DNA from: Defluviicoccus sp.
GTDB taxonomy: Bacteria > Pseudomonadota > Alphaproteobacteria > MPNO01
NCBI GenBank assembly: GCA_028820945.1
Contig: JAPPHW010000127.1
Location: 1-9,004 of the forward strand
Direction of reading: 5' to 3'
Length of the DNA stretch: 9,004 bases
Shown: positions 1-5,714 of the stretch, piece after piece
Numbering within the stretch: the stretch's first letter is position 1
Layout: each line of letters opens with the position of its first letter
The notes under the pieces: generated by a model
Told to the model about the DNA's origin: nothing
Databases searched by the model: none
What the model saw: only the letters and a program-made list of their open reading frames with translations
Translations under genes and position numbers: made by a program

Positions 1-68
1 GTTACGTCACGCTCGCCACTATCTCACCTGACCATCAAGAATAAAGCCGGCTAAAGCCTGGCGGTGCT

Positions 69-608
69 ATGTTTATTTACCATCTGCCTATATGGGCGCT
101 TAGAATAGGCGCATATGTTGAAGATCAGTTGTCGTTTCGCCATTGGATAACTGTTTCGATGAAGAATTCTTTTGTCCGTGGTGATCGGCTGTATCCTGCT
201 CATTACGCACTATTGTACTTTAGCAAAGGATCGCCGCAACACTTTTTCAGACCGAAGTTAGAACCCCTCCGATGTCGAGATTGCGGCTCTTTAGTACGCG
301 ATTATGGCGGCTATCGAAAGATAGTAGAACAATCTGGGATTAACTTAAGTGACATTTGGGACGATCTCAGTCCAGTGAGACATCGAAACAGAAAGCATAG
401 AAGGGCGAACGAATTACCAATAGCGCTGTTTGAAAGGATCATGACGATTAGTGCCAAGTCCGGAATGATGTATGTAGACCCATTTGCGGGAAGCGGCTCC
501 GGAGCTATCGCCGCAGTCACTCAAGGCTTAAATTTTGTAGTTGGCGATATCTTACATGAGAACACCGACATCATTTGTAGTAGATTAGCTGACGCTTTTC
601 CTACTTAA
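69..608 (+). CDS. C-terminal part of a permuted (beta-class) DNA N4/N6 methyltransferase, 5' end broken or missing
   Basis: Methylates an amino group of DNA bases using SAM, as the modification gene of an operon. The 179-aa reading frame has the SAM-binding motif I near its C-terminus, DPFAGSGSG at residues 137-145. It also has conserved blocks typical of this family: a YPAHYALLY segment (42-50), CRDCG followed by DYGGY (69-82), and PVRH...RRANEL (102-116). Motif I at the C-terminus means the order is permuted, so the catalytic (D/N/S)PP(Y/F) motif should lie N-terminally; it is absent here. Coding similarity continues upstream of the ATG in the same frame, reading SRLKPGGA at 45-68, until a TAA at 42-44. 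The gene therefore probably began outside the window and is interrupted near 30-50 by a stop or frameshift. ATG 69 is only the first in-frame ATG after that break. The stop lies 10 nt before the ATPase start. Family call is good; functionality is doubtful. Confidence 0.8.
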   Translation: MFIYHLPIWALRIGAYVEDQLSFRHWITVSMKNSFVRGDRLYPAHYALLYFSKGSPQHFFRPKLEPLRCRDCGSLVRDYGGYRKIVEQSGINLSDIWDDLSPVRHRNRKHRRANELPIALFERIMTISAKSGMMYVDPFAGSGSGAIAAVTQGLNFVVGDILHENTDIICSRLADAFPT

Positions 609-900
609 GGACAGGACTATGACAGAATTCGTCGATGCGTCACCAGCAAAACGCTTCTTTGTTGAGATGCTGATCCGTGACATCCGATTGGAGGACGCTG
701 TTCTCGACTTAATTGATAACGCGATTGACTCATTGATTCGACACGAAAGTATTGATTTGGAAAACCTAGTGAAGAACTTTGGCAATGAAACGCTACAGGT
801 GGAACTGAGTAAATTCGTCACGATTGATATTAAGGATGATTGCTTTACCATTCGTGACAATTGTGGTGGGATTGACATCAAGCACGCCAGAGAACAGGTG

Positions 901-908
901 TTTCGATT
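901..908. repeat. Target-site duplication, left copy
   Basis: TTTCGATT directly precedes the left inverted repeat and is identical to 3618-3625. It encodes the last two full codons, plus two bases, of the 5' ATPase fragment. Confidence 0.93.
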
Positions 909-930
909 GGGGATTATATACGAAAGTCAC
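909..930 (+). repeat. Left terminal inverted repeat of the IS1595-family element
   Basis: It starts GGGGATTATATACG and ends AAGTCAC. It matches the reverse complement of 3596-3617 at 21 of 22 bases; the mismatch is the fourth base, G here and A in the other end. The A+T core TATATA probably lies in the transposase binding site, by analogy. Confidence 0.93.
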
Positions 931-939
931 CGGCCCCGC

Positions 940-1122
940 CTAAGCGTCTGAGTCCTCGACGATCTTGACGGGCTGGAGGATCGCGGTCGCCAGTTCGTCC
1001 GGCGTGGCGTCGATGGTGAATTCTTCCTCCAGCTCCGCCTTCTTCGGCTGGTAGCTGTGAGGCTTCACCCGGACGGTGCGCGGCGGCGTCAGCCGCTTCT
1101 TCCGAACTTCTTTTCCAGCCAT
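940..1122 (-). CDS. Small basic/acidic protein of unknown function, last gene of the transposon operon
   Basis: A 60-aa protein starting at ATG 1122 (MAGKEVRKKRL). GGGAGA lies upstream at a suitable distance, and the start overlaps the end of the HNH gene by 34 nt. A longer frame exists from 1179, but it would lie deeper inside the HNH gene and has no visible ribosome site. The N-terminal third is very basic (Lys/Arg-rich) with PPRTVRVKPHSYQP. The second half is acidic (KAELEEEFTIDATPDELATAIL). No Cys, membrane segment or helix-turn-helix is evident, so it does not look like a classical R-M controller protein. It is retained in an otherwise tightly packed element, with its stop 10 nt from the left repeat, which argues that it is useful. 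A nuclease accessory or transposition role are guesses; no function is assigned. Confidence 0.6.
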   Translation of the reverse strand: MAGKEVRKKRLTPPRTVRVKPHSYQPKKAELEEEFTIDATPDELATAILQPVKIVEDSDA

Positions 1123-1661
1123 GACAGAATCTCCCGTTGATCGTCCTCTCGCGCGCGGCGCACCTGCGCCAGCAGCCACGCATGACTCGGCGGTTCCGGC
1201 GTGATGTTCTTGGCGCCCTGATTGCAGATGCTACAGAGCGCCCGCAGGTTCCCTTCGTCGTCGTCGCCCTCAAGCGACTTGTCCACGATATGCCCGATAT
1301 GGAGCCGGGCGGGCCGTCCGGTGCGGTCGTCGGCATCGCCCGCGCCGATCCCGCACATGCGGCAGGTATAGCCGTTGCGCTCCAAGACTCTGGCGCGGGT
1401 CGCCGCGCTCACGTTGCGGGCGAACCTGGGCGGCGGCTTGTCCGGGGGCCAGGTCAAGAGTCGATACTCGCCGGGCTTGAGTTCCGCCGAGTCGTTGTGC
1501 GACTGGATCGGCCAGCCCTCTTCATCGCGAAGTTCCCGCAGCCGCCGGCCGTACTGGCCTTGTCCGCCGCTCGCCTCGCGTATCTGTTCTGTGGTCACGA
1601 TCTGGCCTACGCGGGCCAGCAGGAACGCACGGATGCCCTTCTTGCCTGTCAGCGCAGGCAT
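1089..1661 (-). CDS. HNH restriction endonuclease (cargo R-M system)
   Basis: Probably cleaves unmethylated DNA as partner of the adjacent C5 methyltransferase. The 190-aa protein has a helix-turn-helix-like N-terminus (VTTEQIREASGG to RRLRELRDEEG, about 21-49) followed by LKPGEYRLL (61-69). The HNH zinc-finger nuclease core follows: CRMC (100-103), the LHIGHIVDKSLEG segment with His121 and His124 (120-132), GNLRALC with Asn138 (137-143), and CSICN (143-147) completing the four-Cys zinc site. This arrangement is common for HNH nucleases paired with C5 methyltransferases; the recognition site is unknown. The ATG overlaps the end of the methyltransferase in its restored frame and has no strong ribosome site of its own, which suggests translational coupling. 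All key residues are present, so the nuclease is predicted active even though the methyltransferase frame is interrupted. That mismatch is discussed in the findings. Confidence 0.88.
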   Translation of the reverse strand: MPALTGKKGIRAFLLARVGQIVTTEQIREASGGQGQYGRRLRELRDEEGWPIQSHNDSAELKPGEYRLLTWPPDKPPPRFARNVSAATRARVLERNGYTCRMCGIGAGDADDRTGRPARLHIGHIVDKSLEGDDDEGNLRALCSICNQGAKNITPEPPSHAWLLAQVRRAREDDQREILSWLEKKFGRSG

Positions 1662-2573
1662 GTCGCCAGCGTCTTGGCGACCGCTCCGGCCAGCGGCGGC
1701 GGCAGCGCGTTACCGATCTGGCGGCATTGGTGGGTCTTACCGCCATAGAACGACCAATCGTCGGGGAAGCCCTGAATACGGGCGACCATGCGCGCCGTGA
1801 GCCGGGGAACGCCGTTGAATCCTTGGGGGGGGTGAGTCGGCTATCCCGAGGCCGTCAACCCCGAGAGCCGCCCATTCCTCGCGCGCGCGCGTAGGACCGA
1901 GATCGGGGCCGCCGTGCTTCTTGGAACCGCCGACGATGGTGGGGGCCACGCGGTTCGCCTTCGCGGCCCATTCCTCCGCCCCGTGCCAGCCGTCCGCAGC
2001 CATCAGGTCGCCCAAGGTCTCGCCGACTGTCGGGGCCGCGCCCATCGTCGGGAACGGCCACACGAGTTCGCCTGTCTCGCCGCGCTTGGTGGCGATCAGG
2101 AACACGCGGGAACGGTTCTGCGGGGTCGAATAGTCGGCGGCGTTCAGCATCGCCCAATAGGGATCGAACCCCATCGCCCGCAGGTCCGAGTCGACCCGCT
2201 CGCGGACAGGCTCGAATTTCGCCTGCATCAGGCCGCGCACGTTCTCGATCAGGACGGCGCGGGGCTGGACTGTCTCGACGATCCGCAGCATGGCCGGGAA
2301 CAAGTCCCGTTCGTCCGCCTCGCCGTGCTGTTTCCCGGCGAGCGAATACGGCGGGCAGGGGAGACCGCCGGACAGCAAATCGACCCCGGCCCACGGCGAC
2401 AGGTCGAAGGATTGAAGATCGGCCTCGATGGTGTTCCACCGGGGCCGGTTCACGCGAAGGGTGGCGCAAGCGTGGGGATCGTTGTCGATCAGGGCGACAG
2501 GGTGAATCCGGGCTCGCTCCAAGCCCAAGGACAGACCGCCCGCCCCGGCGCATAGCTCGACCGCGCGAAGCAT
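1649..2573 (-). CDS. C5-cytosine DNA methyltransferase with a one-base frameshift in a G8 tract
   Basis: Transfers a methyl group from SAM to carbon 5 of cytosine; the modification half of the cargo system. Motifs are clear: SAM loop ELCAGAGGLSLG (6-17), catalytic PCPPYS with Cys73 (72-77), IENV with Glu110 (109-112), QNRSR (152-156), and the APTIVGG segment in the recognition region. After about residue 247 the frame as written runs into unrelated residues and stops at 1737. The neighbouring frame continues correctly with GFNGVPRLTARMVARIQGF and then RQIGNALPPPLA, which are the motif IX/X-type C-terminal signatures, to a TGA at 1649-1651. The two frames meet at a run of eight C on the coding strand (1825-1832). 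Seven would give an intact 307-aa enzyme, a normal length. As written, the C-terminus is lost. The start is 4 nt after the transposase stop, and the restored stop overlaps the HNH ATG by 13 nt. Confidence 0.9.
1825..1832. repeat. Homopolymer G8 tract at the methyltransferase frameshift
   Basis: Eight consecutive G on the plus strand (C8 in the methyltransferase message). One base fewer restores the frame. It could be a slippage-prone on/off switch, a transcriptional slippage site, a true mutation, or a sequencing miscount; the sequence alone cannot separate these. Confidence 0.8.
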
Positions 2574-2577
2574 GGGA

Positions 2578-3531
2578 TCAGCCCGTCAGATCGCGATACC
2601 GGAGCCGCTTGCCCACCATGTCCGCGGCGATGATTCCCATCTGATCGGCGGTATCGGCGTCCCGCATGTTGTGACGCCCGGCGAACTCCGCGACATAGCG
2701 ATCGGTGTGCTTCGGGGAGAAGTGGTGGAAGGTGCCCTGATAGCCCCGCTTCAACATGGACCAGAAGGATTCCATCCCGTTGGTGTGCGCCGCGCCCCGG
2801 ACATACTCGTTGGCGCTGTGGTTCACGCTCTCATGGTCGTACCAAGGATCGAGCGCGTTGTAGGCGGCGGCGTCATCGGTGTAGACCTTCGCGCCCGTCC
2901 GGGCCTTCGTCGCCACGAACCCGGCGACATGCGGCGCGTCCGTCCGGGCGACGGTCTGGGCGGCAACCTGATTGGTCTCGCGGTCCTTCGTCCCGACCAC
3001 GGCGGTTTTCCCGACCGCGCCGCGCCCCGTCAGTTCCTTCCGCTTCCGGTTCGGCATGTTCTTGCGCTTGCCGCCCAGATAGGTCTCATCAGCCTCCACC
3101 GGGCCGGAGAAGGGCAGTACCGCGCCATCCGCCATCGCCTTGCGGATGCGGTGCGCCAGATGCCACGCCGATTTCTGGGTGATTTCCAGATCCCGGTGCA
3201 GCTTCATCGACGAAACGCCTTTCAGGCTCGTCGTCACCAGATAGACCGCAATCGCCCAAGTCTGGTAGCCCAGCTTCGACCCTTCCATCAGGTTCCCGGT
3301 CTTGAGGCTGAAATCGCTCCGCTTCGGGCAATCCCGGCAGCGGTGCGTCATCGTCCGGTGCTTCGTCGGATGCTGGATGTTGACCGATCCGCAGCGCGGG
3401 CAGTAGGGGCCGTCCGGCCAAATCTTCTTCTCGAACCAGACCCGCGCGGCCTCGTCATTGGGGAACATCGCCATCAGCTTCTTGAGGCTGATGCCCTTCC
3501 TGTGGCTCTTTCCCGGTGCTTTCTGACCCAT
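2578..3531 (-). CDS. IS1595-family (ISXO2-like) transposase
   Basis: Moves the 909-3617 element by cutting and joining its inverted repeats. The 317-aa protein starts with the family zinc ribbon (CPRC at 44-47 and CRDC at 65-68). A linker containing WHLAHRIRKAM follows, and then the DDE-type catalytic domain of this family. Candidate catalytic residues are Asp148 in EADETYLGG, Asp219 in YTDDAAAY, and Asn251/Glu254 in HTNGMESFW, with Lys261 in MLKRG. The segment GTFHHFSPKH and a C-terminal RYVAEFAGRHN are also typical. I chose ATG 3531 (MGQKAPGK) because AAGGAGAGG lies just upstream; the longer frame from 3582 would place that ribosome site inside coding sequence. The length is normal and the gene looks intact. 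Its stop is 4 nt before the methyltransferase start, so transposase and restriction-modification genes share a transcript. Confidence 0.93.
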   Translation of the reverse strand: MGQKAPGKSHRKGISLKKLMAMFPNDEAARVWFEKKIWPDGPYCPRCGSVNIQHPTKHRTMTHRCRDCPKRSDFSLKTGNLMEGSKLGYQTWAIAVYLVTTSLKGVSSMKLHRDLEITQKSAWHLAHRIRKAMADGAVLPFSGPVEADETYLGGKRKNMPNRKRKELTGRGAVGKTAVVGTKDRETNQVAAQTVARTDAPHVAGFVATKARTGAKVYTDDAAAYNALDPWYDHESVNHSANEYVRGAAHTNGMESFWSMLKRGYQGTFHHFSPKHTDRYVAEFAGRHNMRDADTADQMGIIAADMVGKRLRYRDLTG

Positions 3532-3557
3532 CGTGCGCCCCTCTCCTTGGTGACTAT

Positions 3558-3586
3558 AATGTAAGCAATCGGGTCGAATCATTCAA
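3558..3586 (-). promoter_or_regulatory. Predicted promoter of the transposon operon
   Basis: On the minus strand, TTGAAT (3581-3586) and TACATT (3558-3563) are separated by 17 bp. Each matches 4 of 6 bases of the sigma70 consensus. It lies between the right inverted repeat and the transposase ribosome site, and no other long upstream region exists in the element. Confidence 0.45.
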
Positions 3587-3595
3587 GCGATTTCT

Positions 3596-3617
3596 GTGAC
3601 TTTCGTATATAATTCCC
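3596..3617 (-). repeat. Right terminal inverted repeat of the IS1595-family element
   Basis: This is the reverse complement of the left end with one mismatch. It lies 64 bp upstream of the transposase start and just outside the predicted transposase promoter, so this is the transposase-proximal end. Confidence 0.93.
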
Positions 3618-3625
3618 TTTCGATT
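3618..3625. repeat. Target-site duplication, right copy
   Basis: TTTCGATT directly follows the right inverted repeat and is identical to 901-908. The next base (3626) completes the split Phe codon of the ATPase and keeps the frame. Confidence 0.93.
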
Positions 3626-4688
3626 TGGGGCACACGACAAACCAACGGATTCTCACTTAAGTGTTTATGGTATTGGCCTGAAGCGGGCAGTGTTGAAGAT
3701 TGGCCGTTTGATAGAAGTTAGATCTAAGACATTGCAATCGGGGTTTAAAGTCATAATGAACATAGATGATTTTGAATCTTCGCCCGATGTATGGCGCTTT
3801 CCTATTGAAACGATTGATATGGCTGCCGATGAAACAGAATGCGGCACGGAAATAACCATTAAAAAATTGACGCAAGAAACTAAAAACAGAATTCGAAGCG
3901 GAACTTTCGAAAGTAATTTGACCAAGGCGATCGGGGAATCATACTCACTGTTCTTAAAAAAGTTTGTGATAGTTCGATTTAACAATAATGAAATACCGCC
4001 AGTAACGATGCCGATAGCGAATTCAGCAGAGGTATCCACGTCCTTAACCAAGGAGAATATAGGAAACGTGGAAGTCACACTGGTAGCTGGGCTTCAAAGC
4101 TTGGACGGTGACGATTGGCGGGGTGGTACCGCCGGGTGGTACATTATATGCAATGGACGAATTGTAGTTTTTGCTGATAGAACAAGTTTAACTGGATGGG
4201 GGGTATCACTTCCAATATTTCAACCTAAGCATAGAGGCTTTATCGGGATAGCTCTGTTCATGTCTACAGATCCCGAGGCGTTGCCTTGGACCACGACAAA
4301 GCGTGGAGTGAATGCCGAGTCGGAAGTATTCCAAGCGATAAAGGAACGCATGATTGCCGACTCGCGACCGGTCATTAGTTTTTTGGACAAACGATACGCA
4401 AGCGTACCGGTTTCTTCTGAAAATACCGATGATCTAGAAGTAAAGGACAAAACGCTTCAGGAAGCATTACTTCCGGCGCCAGTCAATAAGTTGTTTGGGG
4501 ACACACCACGTCGATTCAGTACAGTCAAAAGGATAAGTCAAAAAACGAAAACGACATCGGTCCAGTTTCGGACAGACACTAAAGATATAGAGAGGGCAAG
4601 GAGAGCCATTGGAAATTTGCGTTTGGCTGCGGGCAAGGTTGGTCTTCATGCCCTTAACTATTTTCTGGATAATGAGGCTGACCAATGA
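3626..4688 (+). pseudogene. GHKL (MutL/MORC/HSP90-like) ATPase, 3' fragment
   Basis: This is the continuation of the ATPase begun at 619. Joining base 908 to base 3626 (one target copy kept, the transposon removed) gives an uninterrupted 1353-bp frame of 450 aa. Its residues 96-118 run RFGAH...VYGIGLKRA, which contains the G2 box GIGLK (112-116) of the ATP lid. The rest holds a transducer-like region of alternating strands, including WYIICNGRIVVFADR, which resembles the S5-type second domain of GHKL proteins. That second-domain assignment is inferred. No start codon with a good ribosome site exists at the break; the first usable one is GTG 3690, after the G2 box, so any product would lack ATP binding. 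The stop TGA 4686-4688 overlaps the next gene's ATG by four bases. The open frame shows no decay, which suggests the insertion is recent. Confidence 0.88.
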
Positions 4689-5635
4689 GTGCAGACAGTT
4701 CAAAAAGCTACCTTAGCGTGGCCTACGATTTACGCCCCGCGAAGCAAGTTGAACGACGGATTTTGTTGGATTTTTTTCGACGACTTGCGGGATGTGGTGT
4801 GCCTGTTGAATCATTTCGCTACACCGGAATGGGATCGATCCATTTTATCGATCATGTATTATTTCACAAGTATCTAGGTATCACAAAATTGGTTTCTGTG
4901 GAACGTGACGAAGACATCAAGAAGCGTGTCAAGTTTAATCGTCCCTTTAAAAATGTAGATATCGAGATCATGGAGATTGGAGACTACGTGCCTTGCTTGA
5001 ATGCCGACGAGCGGCATATCGTATGGCTGGACTACGATTATCGCCTTTCCCGCGATATGATAGAAGACGTAAGGAGCTGTGCCAATCACTTGTCTATTGG
5101 ATCTTTCATCCTTGTAACCGTTGATGTAGAACCCTCTCGACAATCGAAGGGAAATAGCGACAATTACGAATACTACAAGGAAGTGGCTGGACTTCTTTGG
5201 AAACAATCGTGGTCTGCCAGCGATTTTGCCAATAGTGAGTTACACTTGAGAGCGTTGGACATTCTTGCCTTAGCGTTTCGAGAAGGAATTTCAGGCAGAA
5301 CAGGTATCGATGCGCTACCGTGCTTCAAGTTTGTTTATGCTGACGGCCATAAGATGGCTACCCTAGGTGTTCATATAGGCGGCGCGCTACAAATGTGCAA
5401 TCTAAAGCGCGTGAAGGAAAGTGGAGCGGAGTATCTTGTTATTGATTTTGACGGTGACCCGTTCAACATTGATGTTCCCGTTTTGACTAGGCGTGAGCGT
5501 TTGTATTTGGAGAGGTTAATGCCGTCGCACGACAATGTTGCAGGGAAGCCTATTGGTATTGGCGAAGAAGATATCGAACGATTCAGTAAAGTGTATCAAT
5601 TCTTGCCTAGCTATGCGGAATTGATGATTGGCTAA
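4685..5635 (+). CDS. Putative SAM-dependent O-methyltransferase-like protein (Methyltransf_35-like), third gene of the operon
   Basis: A 316-aa protein that I recognise as the partner gene often found beside GHKL ATPases of the type interrupted here; its biochemical activity is not known to me. Features are a conserved N-terminus (SVAYDLRPAKQVERR, 11-25), TGMGS at 47-51 in the place of a SAM-binding glycine loop, SVERD (71-75) where an acidic SAM-ribose residue would sit, FNRPF (84-88), and VWLDYD (113-118) in the place of methyltransferase motif IV. The middle and C-terminal parts contain YADGHKM and LTRRERLYL, both characteristic of the family. No signal peptide or membrane segment is visible, so it is probably cytosolic. 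The ATG overlaps the ATPase stop (ATGA), which implies translational coupling, with GAGG a few bases upstream. It is intact, but upstream expression is probably cut by the transposon. O-methylation as the reaction is only a family label; a non-catalytic role is possible. Confidence 0.72.
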   Translation: MSADSSKSYLSVAYDLRPAKQVERRILLDFFRRLAGCGVPVESFRYTGMGSIHFIDHVLFHKYLGITKLVSVERDEDIKKRVKFNRPFKNVDIEIMEIGDYVPCLNADERHIVWLDYDYRLSRDMIEDVRSCANHLSIGSFILVTVDVEPSRQSKGNSDNYEYYKEVAGLLWKQSWSASDFANSELHLRALDILALAFREGISGRTGIDALPCFKFVYADGHKMATLGVHIGGALQMCNLKRVKESGAEYLVIDFDGDPFNIDVPVLTRRERLYLERLMPSHDNVAGKPIGIGEEDIERFSKVYQFLPSYAELMIG

Positions 5636-5714
5636 ACCGCAGCGTTGAAATTGAGTTGCCACATCGGATTTCCGCTCCGGTTTTCAGTTAAGATATAATA
5701 CAATAATATACAAG
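5636..5714. other. AT-rich intergenic segment at the probable right border of the accessory region
   Basis: This 79-bp stretch lies between two convergent genes. Composition changes abruptly here, from AT-rich defence-like genes on the left to GC-rich metabolic genes on the right. It contains TATAAT at 5694-5699 without a well-spaced -35, and I see no convincing terminator hairpin, tRNA or integrase attachment site. Confidence 0.45.

Larger units (their letters stand above)
619..951 (+). pseudogene. GHKL (MutL/MORC/HSP90-like) ATPase, 5' fragment cut by transposon insertion
   Basis: This is the N-terminal part of a GHKL-fold ATPase, a fold that binds ATP and usually drives dimer clamping on DNA or partner proteins. 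Residues 25-38 (EDAVLDLIDNAIDS) form the N-box with the Mg-coordinating Asn34, and DNCGGID at 80-86 is the G1 box. Native sequence ends at position 908, after 96 codons plus two bases. The remaining frame (residues 97-110, up to the stop at 949-951) is read from the transposon end. The start is well supported: it lies 10 nt after the methyltransferase stop, with AGGACAGG as ribosome binding site. The fragment lacks the G2 box and the transducer domain, so it cannot be a working ATPase. The other half is at 3626-4688, and the joined gene would encode 450 aa. Confidence 0.88.
909..3617 (-). mobile_element. IS1595-family transposon carrying a C5-methyltransferase/HNH restriction-modification cargo
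   Basis: The element is 2709 bp, delimited at base resolution. Its ends are 22-bp inverted repeats with one mismatch (909-930 and 3596-3617), both starting GGG, and it is flanked by identical 8-bp target copies TTTCGATT (901-908 and 3618-3625). Eight-base duplications and the encoded zinc-ribbon transposase are both properties of the IS1595 family. All four genes read on the minus strand in the order transposase, C5 methyltransferase, HNH nuclease, 60-aa protein. Together they fill the element almost completely: 10 nt separate the last stop from the left repeat. Simple IS1595 copies carry only a transposase in roughly 1 kb, so about 1.6 kb here is cargo. The family is known to include members with passenger genes. 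The element is GC-rich in an AT-rich target, which points to a separate origin. The subgroup was not determined. Confidence 0.93.

Noticed and set aside
619..951. A complete 110-aa ATP-binding protein
   Set aside because: The last 14 residues are read from the transposon end and the G2 box is missing; it is a truncated fragment.
1137..2555. Several 140-213 aa plus-strand open frames opposite the HNH and C5 methyltransferase genes
   Set aside because: They are shadows of GC-rich genes with strong motifs on the minus strand; none shows a recognisable domain or ribosome site.
1737..2573. The 278-aa version of the C5 methyltransferase as a natural product
   Set aside because: Its last 30 or so residues match no methyltransferase motif, while the adjacent frame after the G8 tract supplies the expected C-terminus.
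2572..3564. A 330-residue plus-strand open frame opposite the transposase
   Set aside because: It is an antisense shadow of a clear IS1595 transposase and lacks a domain signature.
901..3630. A longer, imperfect flanking direct repeat (TTTCGATTGGGG versus TTTCGATTTGGGG)
   Set aside because: The extra G-run similarity is chance: on the left it is the GGGG of the inverted repeat itself, and on the right it is native target sequence after TTTCGATT. Only the 8-bp version gives matched repeat ends and restores the ATPase frame.
5640..5714. A promoter or terminator between the convergent genes
   Set aside because: TATAAT is present but no -35 is well spaced, and I could not find a stem-loop with a T-run on either strand.
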